Below the pieces are notes generated by a model. That model made no database searches, was not told where the DNA came from, and was given only the letters and a program-made list of their open reading frames with translations. Below are positions 41,375 through 49,165 of a stretch of DNA of 64,000 nt, piece after piece. Position numbers and translations under genes: made by a program. The number at the start of each line of letters is the position of its first letter. Position 1 is the first letter of the stretch. Source of the DNA: Candidatus Pseudomonas phytovorans (GTDB lineage: Bacteria; Pseudomonadota; Gammaproteobacteria; Pseudomonadales; Pseudomonadaceae); NCBI GenBank assembly GCA_029202525.1, contig CP119325.1, positions 6,112,001-6,176,000 of the forward strand. The letters run 5' to 3'.

Positions 41375-41875
41375 TCAGCGCTTGTTCGCCTTCACTTCAG
41401 CTTCGCGAAGCGACGGTGCCAGCTTGTCCAGCACACCATTGACGAACTTGTGGCCGTCAGTGGCGCCGTAGACCTTGGCCAGTTCCACACCTTCGTTGAT
41501 CACTACGCGGTATGGCACATCGACCCGCTTCATCAATTCCCAGGTCGACAAGCGCAGCACGGCCAGTTCGACCGGGTCGAGTTCTTCCAGGGCGATGGAC
41601 ATGCAAGGCTTCAGTGCCGCGTCGATTTCATTTTTGCTCGCCGGAACCCCATGCAGGATCTCGCGGAAATAGGCACCGTCGACATCGGTGAAATCGTTAT
41701 CCACCCGGAACTGCGCCTCTACCTCGTTCAGCGAATGCTTGGCCATGTGCCACTGGTACAGTGCCTGGGTCGCGAGCTTGCGGGCTTCGCGGCGCTTGGC
41801 GCTCTTCGAGGGCTTGCCGGCATCCGCAGGTTTTGGATCGCGCGGGTTGAAACGATCGCTTTCGTCGCTAATCAC
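41375..41875 (-). CDS. nusB: Transcription antitermination factor NusB
   Basis: A 166-aa NusB. It binds boxA RNA with NusE (S10) for antitermination in rRNA operons. The chain matches the all-helical NusB fold: ARKLATQALYQWHM, FREILHGVPASKNEIDAAL, LDPVELAVLRLSTWELMKRVDVPYRVVINEGVELAKVYGATDGHKFVNGVLDKLA. The N-terminal 25 residues are a charged extension common in Pseudomonas. It overlaps ribH by four bases. Confidence 0.97.
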   Translation of the reverse strand: MISDESDRFNPRDPKPADAGKPSKSAKRREARKLATQALYQWHMAKHSLNEVEAQFRVDNDFTDVDGAYFREILHGVPASKNEIDAALKPCMSIALEELDPVELAVLRLSTWELMKRVDVPYRVVINEGVELAKVYGATDGHKFVNGVLDKLAPSLREAEVKANKR

Positions 41876-42348
41876 TTGGCCTCCAACTGCGCCAGCAGGC
41901 TGACCATTTCCAGTGCGGACAGGGCAGCTTCAGCACCTTTGTTGCCGGCTTTGGTGCCGGAACGCTCGATGGCTTGCTCGATGGAATCGACGGTCAGCAC
42001 GCCGAAGGCGACTGGAACACCGAACTCCATGGACACCTGGGCCAGGCCCTTGGTGCATTCGCCCGCTACATATTCGAAGTGCGGGGTACCGCCACGGATC
42101 ACGGCGCCCAAGGCGATGATCGCGTCGTAGGCGCCTTGCTGGGCGACCTTCTGTGCTACCAGCGGGATTTCAAAGGCGCCCGGGGCACGGATGATGGTGA
42201 TGTCGCTTTCGCTGACACCGTGGCGTACCAGGGCATCAACGGCACCGCTTACCAGGCTTTCAACGACGAAGCTGTTGAAGCGGCCAACCACCAAAGCATA
42301 GCGACCTTTGGGGGCGATGAAGGTACCTTCGATGGTCTTCAGGGTCAT
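41872..42348 (-). CDS. ribH: 6,7-dimethyl-8-ribityllumazine synthase
   Basis: A 158-aa lumazine synthase. It condenses the aminouracil with the DHBP product; the subunits form large shells or pentamers. Signatures: VVGRFNSFVVESLVSGAVDAL, IRAPGAFEIPLVAQKV and the phosphate site ALGAVIRGGTPHFEYVAGE with the catalytic histidine, and PVAFGVLTVD. Between ribBX and this gene is a 91-base gap holding a strong hairpin. It is coupled to nusB by a four-base overlap. Confidence 0.97.
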   Translation of the reverse strand: MTLKTIEGTFIAPKGRYALVVGRFNSFVVESLVSGAVDALVRHGVSESDITIIRAPGAFEIPLVAQKVAQQGAYDAIIALGAVIRGGTPHFEYVAGECTKGLAQVSMEFGVPVAFGVLTVDSIEQAIERSGTKAGNKGAEAALSALEMVSLLAQLEAK

Positions 42349-42371
42349 TCCGATATTCTCATCTTCAAGAG

Positions 42372-42395
42372 CGAGGCCGCATACAAGCGGCCTCG
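42372..42395 (-). promoter_or_regulatory. Strong hairpin between ribBX and ribH
   Basis: CGAGGCCGC-ATACAA-GCGGCCTCG: a perfect 9-bp stem with a 6-nt loop in the leader of ribH. There is no T run, so it is more likely an mRNA processing or stability element than a terminator. Confidence 0.55.
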
Positions 42396-42439
42396 ACAGG
42401 GGTCTGGACTCGAGCAGAGGGCGTCAATGCCGCCTCAAG

Positions 42440-43531
42440 TCACTCGGAGGGCACGTATTCTACAACTTCCAGATCGAATCCGGATATCGCGTTGAACTTC
42501 ATCGGCGAACTCATCAGGCGCATCTTGCGTACACCAAGGTCGCGCAAGATCTGCGAACCGGCGCCCACAGTGCTGTAGGTGGTCGGTACTTTGGTCGGTG
42601 CATCACCTGCGCTTTCGCGGATATGCGCCAGCAGCACGTCGCCGTCCAGCGGGTGGCCCAGCAGCAGCACCACGCCGCTGCCGGCCTCGGCCACGGCAGC
42701 CATGGCGGCGCGCAGGCTCCAGCGGCCTGGTTGCTTGACCAGCAGCAGGTCGCGCAGCGGGTCCATGTTGTGCACACGCACCAGGGTCGGCTCTTCGGCG
42801 CAAATCTTGCCCAAGGTCAGGGCCAGGTGCACGTCGCCTTCCACCGCGTCGCGGTAGGTAACCAGGTTGAACTCACCCAGCTCACTCTCTACCGGTTGCT
42901 CAGAGACACGCTGCACGGTGCGCTCGTGGATCATGCGGTAGTGGATCAGGTCGGCGATGGTGCCGATCTTCAGGCCGTGTTCGGCGGCAAACACTTCCAG
43001 CTCGGCGCGGCGCGACATGGTGCCGTCGTCGTTCATCACTTCGCAGATCACGCCGCTTGGCTCGAAACCGGCCATGCGCGCCAGGTCGCAGGCGGCTTCG
43101 GTGTGGCCGGCACGGGCCAGGGTACCGCCGGGCTGGGCCATCAGCGGGAAAATGTGGCCGGGGCTGACGATGTCATCGGCCTTGGCATCCTTGGCGGCTG
43201 CCGCTTGCACGGTACGGGCGCGGTCAGCGGCGGAGATACCGGTGGTGACGCCTTCGGCGGCTTCGATCGACACGGTGAACTTGGTGCCGAAGCCCGAGCC
43301 GTTGCGCGGCGCCATCAGCGGCAACTTCAGCGTTTCGCAACGCTCGCGGGTCATCGGCATGCAGATCAGGCCACGGCCATGCTTGGCCATGAAATTGATG
43401 TGCTCGGGCAGGCAGCATTCGGCTGCCATGATGATGTCGCCTTCGTTCTCGCGGTCTTCGTCATCCATGAGGATGACCATTTTGCCCTGGCGGATGTCTT
43501 CAACCAGTTCTTCGATGCTGTTGAGCGCCAC
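42440..43531 (-). CDS. ribBX: RibBX: DHBP synthase fused to a degenerate GTP cyclohydrolase II-like domain
   Basis: A 363-aa protein. Residues 1-205 are a complete DHBP synthase (DDEDRENEGDIIMAAE, GSGFGTKFTVSIEAAEGVTTGISAADR, RAGHTEAACDLARMAG). Residues about 206-363 correspond to GTP cyclohydrolase II, but the zinc cysteines and the RQEGRG catalytic loop are missing; the equivalent reads VRVHNMDPLRDLLLVKQPGRW...LLGHPLDGDVLLAHIR. Such fusions have been described in proteobacteria as RibBX. The start is GTG 43531 with AAGGGGGTG upstream. A separate intact RibA is at 38245-38862. Confidence 0.93.
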   Translation of the reverse strand: MALNSIEELVEDIRQGKMVILMDDEDRENEGDIIMAAECCLPEHINFMAKHGRGLICMPMTRERCETLKLPLMAPRNGSGFGTKFTVSIEAAEGVTTGISAADRARTVQAAAAKDAKADDIVSPGHIFPLMAQPGGTLARAGHTEAACDLARMAGFEPSGVICEVMNDDGTMSRRAELEVFAAEHGLKIGTIADLIHYRMIHERTVQRVSEQPVESELGEFNLVTYRDAVEGDVHLALTLGKICAEEPTLVRVHNMDPLRDLLLVKQPGRWSLRAAMAAVAEAGSGVVLLLGHPLDGDVLLAHIRESAGDAPTKVPTTYSTVGAGSQILRDLGVRKMRLMSSPMKFNAISGFDLEVVEYVPSE

Positions 43532-43549
43532 GCGGCACCCCCTTCTCAA

Positions 43550-44215
43550 TCAGGATTTCAAGAAGCCGTTGGCGGCCAGGAAGCTTTCGGTAATGCCACT
43601 GCCCTTGCTCGGTTCGGCAGCCTTGTCACCCAGCAGCAAGCGCTCCAGGTAACGGGCCAGCAGGTCGACCTCAAGGTTTACCCGACGCCCTGCGCGGTAG
43701 TCGGCCATGATGGTTTCGGACAGGGTGTGCGGGACAATGGTCAGCTCGAACTCGGCGCCATTGACCTCATTGACCGTCAGGCTGGTGCCGTCGACGGTGA
43801 TCGAACCCTTGTGGGCGATGTACTTGGCCAGCTCCTTGGGTGCACGCACGCGGAACTGGATGGCGCGGGCGTTATCGCTGCGCGAGATGATTTCACCGAC
43901 GCCGTCGACGTGGCCGCTGACCAGATGCCCACCCAGGCGGGTGGTCGGGGTCAGGGCTTTTTCCAGGTTGACCTTGCTGCCGCTCTTGAGGTCGATGAAG
44001 GCAGTGCGCTTGAGGGTTTCGACGCTGACGTCGGCCCAGAAGCCATTGCCCGGCAGTTCGACGGCGGTCAGGCATACACCGTTGACGGCGATGCTGTCGC
44101 CGAGCTTGACGTCACCCAGGTCGAGCTTGCCGGTTTCGACGTAGACGCGCACGTCGCCACCCTTGGGGGTGAGGCTGCGGATGGTGCCAATGGATTCGAT
44201 GATGCCGGTGAACAT
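43550..44215 (-). CDS. ribE: Riboflavin synthase (alpha chain)
   Basis: A 221-aa riboflavin synthase that dismutates two lumazines into riboflavin. It contains the two tandem lumazine-binding halves: MFTGIIESIGTIRSL, LGDSIAVNGVCLTAVELPGNGFWADVSVETL.RT and GGHLVSGHVDGVGEI in the first; FRVRAPKELAKYIAHKGSITVDGTSLTVNEVNG and the C-terminal helix VNLEVDLLARYLERLL in the second. ATG 44215 begins the conserved MFTGII; nine further upstream residues are unlikely. Eighteen bases separate it from the ribBX start. The gene is called ribC in some Pseudomonas annotations. Confidence 0.97.
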   Translation of the reverse strand: MFTGIIESIGTIRSLTPKGGDVRVYVETGKLDLGDVKLGDSIAVNGVCLTAVELPGNGFWADVSVETLKRTAFIDLKSGSKVNLEKALTPTTRLGGHLVSGHVDGVGEIISRSDNARAIQFRVRAPKELAKYIAHKGSITVDGTSLTVNEVNGAEFELTIVPHTLSETIMADYRAGRRVNLEVDLLARYLERLLLGDKAAEPSKGSGITESFLAANGFLKS

Positions 44216-44257
44216 GGGGTCTTCCTCAAAAACGGTTTGCACGGGGCAAGCCCGGCA

Positions 44258-45388
44258 TTATACGCCGGGTGCCGGCAGGGGGATGGCCGTGACCCGCCAG
44301 TCATCGCCCACTGCACGCATTTCGGTAATTTTCAGCCGCGGCGCTTCGCTCATTTTCTCCAGCGGCCAGTCCAGCAGCGGCCGGGCGTGGGAGCCGAGGA
44401 AGGTGCCTGCGACGAACAACTGGTATTCATCGACCAGGCCTTGCCGGGCAAAAGCACCGACCAGGCCGGCACCGGCTTCCAGCAGGATTTCGTTGACGCC
44501 ACGGGCCGCCAGTGCCTGCAGCAGCGCCGGCAGGTCGACCTGGCCATTGTCACCCGGCAGGCTGAGCAGCTCGTGGCCAGCAGCGTCATAGCGGGGGTCA
44601 TCTGCGACAGCGGTCACCACCAGAGCCGGGCCGGCCTGGAAGAACGGCGCCTCCAGTGGCAGGCGCAGGCGGCCATCGACCAGCACCCGCAGCGGGGTGT
44701 GGCTGAGTGCCAGAGCGGTGGTTTCAGCGTCCAGGCCCAACTCGGTGCCGCGCACGGTCATCCGCGCGTTGTCGGCCAACACGCTGGCGGCGCTGGTCAG
44801 CACCACGCTGGAGCGGGCACGCAGGCGCTGCACCGCCGAGCGGGCGGCCGGGCCGGTGATCCACTGGCTTTCACCACTGGCCATGGCGGTGCGGCCGTCA
44901 AGGCTCATGGCCAGCTTGGCGCGGACGAACGGCAGGCCGTGCTCCATGCGCTTGAGGAAGCCGGGGTTGAGGGCGCGGGCTTCGGCTTCAAGCACGCCGC
45001 TGGCCACTTCAATGCCGGCCTCGGCCAAGCGCCGCAAGCCTTGCCCTGCCACCTGCGGGTTAGGGTCCTGCATGGCTGCCACCACCCGCGCCACCCCAGC
45101 CTTGACCAGTGCCTCGGCACACGGCGGTGTGCGGCCATGATGGCTGCACGGCTCCAGGGTAACGTAAGCACAGGCGCCGCGGGCACGCTCACCGGCCTGG
45201 CGCAGGGCATGGACTTCGGCATGCGGCTCACCGGCGCGCACGTGCCAGCCTTCGCCGACCACCTCGCCATCAAGCACGATCACGCAGCCTACACGCGGGT
45301 TCGGGTGCGTGCTGTACAAGCCCTTGCGCGCCAGCTCCAGCGCGCGGGCCATGTAGTGGGCGTCGAGGATGGCAGCTTGGCTGGGCAT
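44258..45388 (-). CDS. ribD: Bifunctional pyrimidine deaminase/reductase
   Basis: A 376-aa RibD. The N-terminal deaminase (residues 5-145) has the zinc site HAEVHAL and PCSHHGRTPPCAEAL; the C-terminal reductase (about 150-370) has KLAMSLDGRTA, SQWITG and the NADPH region EILLEAGAGLVGAF. It catalyses the second and third riboflavin steps. ATG 45388 has AAGAG at a good distance; GTG 45394 overlaps the nrdR stop (GTGA) and is a possible alternative. It is followed by ribE with a 42-base gap. Confidence 0.96.
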   Translation of the reverse strand: MPSQAAILDAHYMARALELARKGLYSTHPNPRVGCVIVLDGEVVGEGWHVRAGEPHAEVHALRQAGERARGACAYVTLEPCSHHGRTPPCAEALVKAGVARVVAAMQDPNPQVAGQGLRRLAEAGIEVASGVLEAEARALNPGFLKRMEHGLPFVRAKLAMSLDGRTAMASGESQWITGPAARSAVQRLRARSSVVLTSAASVLADNARMTVRGTELGLDAETTALALSHTPLRVLVDGRLRLPLEAPFFQAGPALVVTAVADDPRYDAAGHELLSLPGDNGQVDLPALLQALAARGVNEILLEAGAGLVGAFARQGLVDEYQLFVAGTFLGSHARPLLDWPLEKMSEAPRLKITEMRAVGDDWRVTAIPLPAPGV

Positions 45389-45390
45389 GT

Positions 45391-45855
45391 TCACTCTTTA
45401 GCTGGCTCGCGGGCCATGCGGTCGATTTCTTCGCGGAATTCGTCGAGATCCTGGAAGCGCCGGTACACCGAGGCAAAGCGGATATAGGCGACTTCATCGA
45501 GCTTGCGTAGCTCGGCCATGACCAATTCACCCACCACCAGCGATTTGACTTCGCGCTCGCCAGTGGCACGCAGGCGGCTCTTGATGTGTGCCAGCGCCGC
45601 TTCCAGGCGCTCGACACTGACCGGGCGTTTTTCCAGCGCCCGTTGCATGCCGGCTCGCAGCTTTTCTTCGTCGAAAGGCTGGCGCGTGCCGTCCTGCTTG
45701 ATCAGCCGGGGCAGCACCAGCTCGGCGGTTTCGAAGGTGGTGAAGCGCTCGCCACAGGCCACGCATTCGCGGCGGCGGCGCACCTGCTCGCCCTCGGCGA
45801 CGAGGCGAGAGTCGATGACCTTGGTGTCGTTGGCACCGCAAAAGGGACAGTGCAT
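45391..45855 (-). CDS. nrdR: Transcriptional repressor NrdR
   Basis: A 154-aa NrdR. It represses ribonucleotide reductase genes by sensing dATP/ATP. The N-terminal zinc ribbon is MHCPFCGANDTKVIDSR...RRRRECVACGERFTTFE (two CxxC pairs), and an ATP-cone domain follows (LPRLIKQDGTRQPFDEEKLRAGMQRALEKRPVS). ATG 45855 starts the zinc ribbon; the frame is open for 26 more residues upstream without conservation. It heads the riboflavin run, a common order in gamma-proteobacteria. Confidence 0.97.
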   Translation of the reverse strand: MHCPFCGANDTKVIDSRLVAEGEQVRRRRECVACGERFTTFETAELVLPRLIKQDGTRQPFDEEKLRAGMQRALEKRPVSVERLEAALAHIKSRLRATGEREVKSLVVGELVMAELRKLDEVAYIRFASVYRRFQDLDEFREEIDRMAREPAKE

Positions 45856-45961
45856 GGTGGCAGGCAACAAAAAAAGGGAGGGCCATGGTAGCGCATTGCA
45901 CTGGCAAGACAAGCCAAAGGGGTTAACATCCATGGGAAATCTGCCCGTGAAGGACTACCCC

Positions 45962-46414
45962 ATGCACTACCGAGCGCTCGTCGTGCTGTGCTGCGCCGCC
46001 ATGCTCGCCGCCTGCGGCAGCGACAGGCCGAAAACCGATACCCCGGCGGCGCCCGCGCCGACCCGCTCGGCCAAACCAGCCGAAGTACTGGGCCCGCTGC
46101 CAGCCTACCAGCGCGAACTGAGCGGCACCTTGCTGGAAATCCCGGCCGGTGCCGACGTTGAACTGGCCTTGCTGGTCATCGACGAGCGCGACCGCCCGCA
46201 ACGCCTGCTGGCCAGCAGCAACCTGACCGGCACCGGTCAGGCCCTGCCCTATCACCTTCGCTTCAACCCCGAGGCCTTCCCGGCCGGCGCGCGGGTCGAG
46301 CTGCGTGGCCGCGCCAGCAACTCGGGCCAACTGATCATGCACTTGCCACCTGTGCGCATTACCCAGGCGCAAACCCAGGCCACCGGCCCACTGCGTTTCG
46401 AGAAGGCACCGTAA
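45962..46414 (+). CDS. YbaY-family lipoprotein
   Basis: A 150-aa lipoprotein. It has the signal MHYRALVVLCCAAMLAACGSD with lipobox LAAC (cysteine at residue 18), then a Pro/Thr/Ala-rich linker (about 20-45). The beta-sandwich YbaY/YscW-like domain follows (SGTLLEIPAGADVELALLVIDERDRPQRLLASSNLTGTGQALPYHLRFNP), which resembles pilotin-like folds. GAAGGAC precedes ATG 45962; ATG 45932 is an alternative. A GTG-started methyltransferase gene follows with no gap. The role is unknown; the family is membrane-anchored. Confidence 0.82.
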   Translation: MHYRALVVLCCAAMLAACGSDRPKTDTPAAPAPTRSAKPAEVLGPLPAYQRELSGTLLEIPAGADVELALLVIDERDRPQRLLASSNLTGTGQALPYHLRFNPEAFPAGARVELRGRASNSGQLIMHLPPVRITQAQTQATGPLRFEKAP

Positions 46415-47074
46415 GTGGCGCCGCTGGCCCTGCAGCAGGCCCTCAGCGGCCTGATCGGCGAAGCGCGGCTGATTGTCAGCGAGCTGCCCGGCAGCGACCT
46501 GAAACTGTGGCTGATCGACGATCAGAACATGGACCGCGCCTTCAGCAGCGAAGAAACCCGGCGCATTCTTGAAGAACCGCCTTACTGGAGTTTCTGCTGG
46601 GCCAGCGGCCTGGCCATGGCCCGTTACCTGGCCGAGCGCCCGGAATGGGTGGCCGGCAAGCGGGTGCTGGACTTTGGCGCCGGCTCCGGCATCGCCGGCA
46701 TTGCTGCCGCACGCGCCGGTGCACTGGAAGTGGTGGCCTGCGACCTTGACCCGCTGGCACTCGATGCCTGCCGCGCCAATGCCGCGCTGAACGGCGTCGA
46801 ACTAAGTTACAGCAGCGACTTCTTTGCCGAAGACGACCGCTTCGACCTGATCCTGGTCGCCGATGTGCTCTACGACCGCGCCAACCTGCCGCTGCTGGAT
46901 GCTTTCCTCGGCCGTGGCCGCCAGGCGCTGGTCGCCGACTCTCGGGTACGCGACTTCAGCCACCCGCTGTACCAGCAATTGGGCGTGCTCGAAGCGCTGA
47001 CTCTGCCAGACCTGGCCGAGCCACACGAATTCCGCAGGGTCAGCCTGTACCACGCCAGCCGCGACGCCTTATAG
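46415..47074 (+). CDS. SAM-dependent methyltransferase (PrmA/ETFB-lysine type)
   Basis: A 219-aa class I methyltransferase. The SAM motif I is VLDFGAGSGIAGIAAARAGA near residues 84-103; motif II CDLDPLALDACRANAALNGV and the post-II motif FDLILVADVLYD follow. The YWSFCWASGLAMARYL segment upstream is typical of the ETFB lysine/nicotinamide-type methyltransferases. It starts at GTG 46415 directly after the preceding stop codon (TAAGTG). The target is probably a protein, but this is not shown. Confidence 0.85.
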   Translation: MAPLALQQALSGLIGEARLIVSELPGSDLKLWLIDDQNMDRAFSSEETRRILEEPPYWSFCWASGLAMARYLAERPEWVAGKRVLDFGAGSGIAGIAAARAGALEVVACDLDPLALDACRANAALNGVELSYSSDFFAEDDRFDLILVADVLYDRANLPLLDAFLGRGRQALVADSRVRDFSHPLYQQLGVLEALTLPDLAEPHEFRRVSLYHASRDAL

Positions 47075-47105
47075 TGGTGCCATTCACGAGTTTGCGAGAG
47101 TCGCG

Positions 47106-47978
47106 ATGACCCAAGACACGCCTTACATTTTCGACGCCACCGATGCCACCTTCCAGCAACTGGTGATCGAGAACTCTTTCCACAAGCCAGTGCTGGTGGA
47201 CTTCTGGGCCGAGTGGTGTGCGCCGTGCAAGGCACTGATGCCGTTGCTGGCCAAGATCACCGAGGGTTACCAGGGCGAGTTGCTGCTGGCCAAGATCAAC
47301 TGCGACGTCGAGCAACAGGTGGTTACCCAGTTCGGCATCCGCAGCCTGCCGACCGTGGTGCTGTTCAAGGACGGCCAGCCAGTGGACGGTTTTGCCGGTG
47401 CGCAACCGGAGTCGGCGATTCGCACCATGCTTGAGCCACACGTGCAACTGCCACCCGCGCCCACCGCAACACCGCTGGAGCAGGCCAAGGCGCTGTTTGC
47501 CGAAAGCCGTTTTGCCGAAGCCGAAGCGCTGCTGCAAGCGCTACTGGGTGAAGACAACAGCAATGCCGAGGCGCTGATCCTGTACGCCCGTTGCTTGGCC
47601 GAGCGCGGTGAGCTGGGTGAAGCCCAGGTGGTGCTGGATGCGGTCAAGACCGATGAGCACAAAGCGGCATTGGCCGGTGCCAAGGCGCAGCTGACCTTCC
47701 TGCGCCAGGCTGCCAGCCTGCCGGAAGTGGCTGACCTGAAAAGCCGCTTGGCGCAGAACCCGCAAGATGATGAAGCGGCTTATCAGCTGAGCATCCAGCA
47801 ACTGGCGCGCCAGCAGTACGAGGCGGCGCTGGATGGGCTGCTGAAGCTGTTCCAGCGTAACCGTGGCTACGAGAACGGGCTCCCGCAGAAAGCCATGCTG
47901 CAGGTGTTTGAGTTGCTGGGTGGGGATCACCCGCTGGTTGGCGTTTATCGTCGCAAGCTGTCGGCGGCTATGTTCTAG
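47106..47978 (+). CDS. cnoX: CnoX/YbbN-type thioredoxin-TPR co-chaperone
   Basis: A 290-aa protein. Residues 1-110 are a thioredoxin domain with a complete redox motif Cys38-Ala-Pro-Cys41 (WCAPCKALMPLL). In E. coli CnoX the first cysteine is replaced by serine, so this copy may keep reductase activity. Residues about 115-290 form TPR-like helices (AKALFAESRFAEAEALLQALL, ALILYARCLAERGELGEAQVVLDAV). CnoX protects proteins from bleach-induced aggregation and hands clients to GroEL and DnaK. It lies after the methyltransferase gene with a 31-base gap. Confidence 0.92.
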   Translation: MTQDTPYIFDATDATFQQLVIENSFHKPVLVDFWAEWCAPCKALMPLLAKITEGYQGELLLAKINCDVEQQVVTQFGIRSLPTVVLFKDGQPVDGFAGAQPESAIRTMLEPHVQLPPAPTATPLEQAKALFAESRFAEAEALLQALLGEDNSNAEALILYARCLAERGELGEAQVVLDAVKTDEHKAALAGAKAQLTFLRQAASLPEVADLKSRLAQNPQDDEAAYQLSIQQLARQQYEAALDGLLKLFQRNRGYENGLPQKAMLQVFELLGGDHPLVGVYRRKLSAAMF

Positions 47979-48008
47979 CTCCAAACCATTGCGAGGGCTT
48001 CGCCCTCG

Positions 48009-48090
48009 TTCGCGGGCACGCCCGCTCCCACAGGATATCCACTGAATTCGAGACTGGTGGAATACCTGTGGGAGCGGGCGTGCCCGCGAA
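48009..48090. repeat. REP pair after cnoX
   Basis: TTCGCGGGCACGCCCGCTCC... from 48009 and the complementary copy ending GCCCGCGAA at 48090, separated by about 30 bases, between convergent genes. Confidence 0.9.
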
Positions 48091-48114
48091 GGGGCCCGAA
48101 CAGGCAATACAGGT

Positions 48115-48459
48115 TTATCCCACCCAGTGATAAACCGGCGCATCTACGCCACTTTCCACCTTCACTTCACTGCTGTGCCGCAAGCGCACCAGCAGCCGTT
48201 TGCCCGCCGCCGTGCTCCCCGCCAGCCCTTCCAGGCGATCCAGCAGCTCCGGTCCGCTCATTTGCCCGGCAAGGCGCAACACCTCACGCGCCGCAGTCCA
48301 TTGCCCGTCATCCCTAAGCGTCGTCGCCACCGCAACTGTCGCAGCTGCCTGCGCCACTACCGGCACCTCGACCTGCCGCCCCAGTTGCGCCCACTCTTCA
48401 GGCGCCAGCTCAATGGTCAGGTCCACCGGCCAATCACCAATCTGTCCACGAATTCTCAT
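48115..48459 (-). CDS. Conserved hypothetical protein, small cytosolic
   Basis: A 114-aa protein without signal peptide or membrane segment, beginning MRIRGQIGDWPVDLTIELAPEEWAQLG. The first half looks like a beta-strand region and the second half is helical (TLRDDGQWTAAREVLRLAGQMSGPELLDRLEGLAGS). AAGGAATGC precedes ATG 48459; a start 20 residues upstream is possible but lacks a good site. It is divergent from the Zur-box operon. I do not recognise a functional family. Confidence 0.72.
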   Translation of the reverse strand: MRIRGQIGDWPVDLTIELAPEEWAQLGRQVEVPVVAQAAATVAVATTLRDDGQWTAAREVLRLAGQMSGPELLDRLEGLAGSTAAGKRLLVRLRHSSEVKVESGVDAPVYHWVG

Positions 48460-48545
48460 GATGCATTCCTTGAGCAAGGTCAATGCAGCCATGCTACCGC
48501 AACATGAAACCTTAGCCACGCGGGCTGGCGGCGCACAGAAAAATT

Positions 48546-48558
48546 GTTATAACATAAC
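48546..48558 (+). promoter_or_regulatory. Zur-like box
   Basis: GTTATAACATAAC within TTGTTATAACATAACTC is close to the gamma-proteobacterial Zur site, GTTATANNATAAC. It lies 31 bases before the His-rich protein gene and overlaps its likely promoter, so the operon should be expressed when zinc is scarce. Confidence 0.82.
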
Positions 48559-48588
48559 TCAACTTTCCAGCCCGCCCCGGAGTCGTCC

Positions 48589-49164
48589 ATGCGTCGTCTG
48601 CTGCTCGCCCTGCCCTTCGCCTTGCTGCCACTGGCCGCGGCCCATGCCCACGATGACCATGATCATGATCACGCCCATGGCACGCTTGGCGCACACGAGC
48701 ATGGCGTGGCCAAGCTCAACGTCGTGCTCGATGGCAACACCCTGGAGCTGGAGCTGGACAGCCCGGCCATGAACCTGGTGGGCTTTGAGCATGCCGCCAG
48801 CAGCGATGCCGACAAGGCCAAGGTAGCCGCCGTGCGCCAGCAACTCGAACAACCACTGAAGCTGTTCGGCCTTGCTGCGGCTGCAGGCTGCAAGGAAGAC
48901 CAGCAAGAACTGGAAAGCCCGCTGTTCGGTGACGCAGCCAAGGCTGACGACGACGGTGACGAGCATGAAGAAGGCCACGTGCACAGCGACATCAACGCCC
49001 ACTACCAGCTGACCTGTGCCACCCCGGAAAAACTTGCCCAGATCGACCTCGCGCCCCTGTACAAGGCCTTCCCGGCCACGCAGAAAATCAACGTGCAACT
49101 GATCGGCCCGAACGGCCAGAAAGGCGTCGAGACCTCGCCCGCCAAGGCTGTGGTCGCCTTCTGA
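48589..49164 (+). CDS. Exported His-rich DUF2796 (ZrgA-like) protein of a zinc-starvation operon
   Basis: A 191-aa protein with a signal peptide (MRRLLLALPFALLPLAAAHA) followed by a His/Asp-rich stretch HDDHDHDHAHGTLGAHEHG and a second acidic-His patch EHEEGHVHSD near residue 128, so metal binding is likely. DUF2796/ZrgA proteins bind zinc in the periplasm. A Zur-like box precedes it and an ABC transporter of the MacB/LolD type follows one base later. The order matches P. aeruginosa PA4063-PA4066, which is induced by zinc depletion. The protein may deliver zinc; the transported compound is not established. Confidence 0.88.
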   Translation: MRRLLLALPFALLPLAAAHAHDDHDHDHAHGTLGAHEHGVAKLNVVLDGNTLELELDSPAMNLVGFEHAASSDADKAKVAAVRQQLEQPLKLFGLAAAAGCKEDQQELESPLFGDAAKADDDGDEHEEGHVHSDINAHYQLTCATPEKLAQIDLAPLYKAFPATQKINVQLIGPNGQKGVETSPAKAVVAF

Positions 49165-49165
49165 A

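Noticed and set aside
44247..44270. Hairpin at the ribD 3' end as a terminator
   Set aside because: CCCGGC/GCCGGG overlaps the ribD stop and has no T run on the minus strand, and ribE lies upstream in the transcript order; support is too weak.
42308..45487. 1059-codon open frame opposite the riboflavin genes
   Set aside because: Antisense to ribH, ribBX, ribE and ribD, with no recognisable domain and skewed composition.
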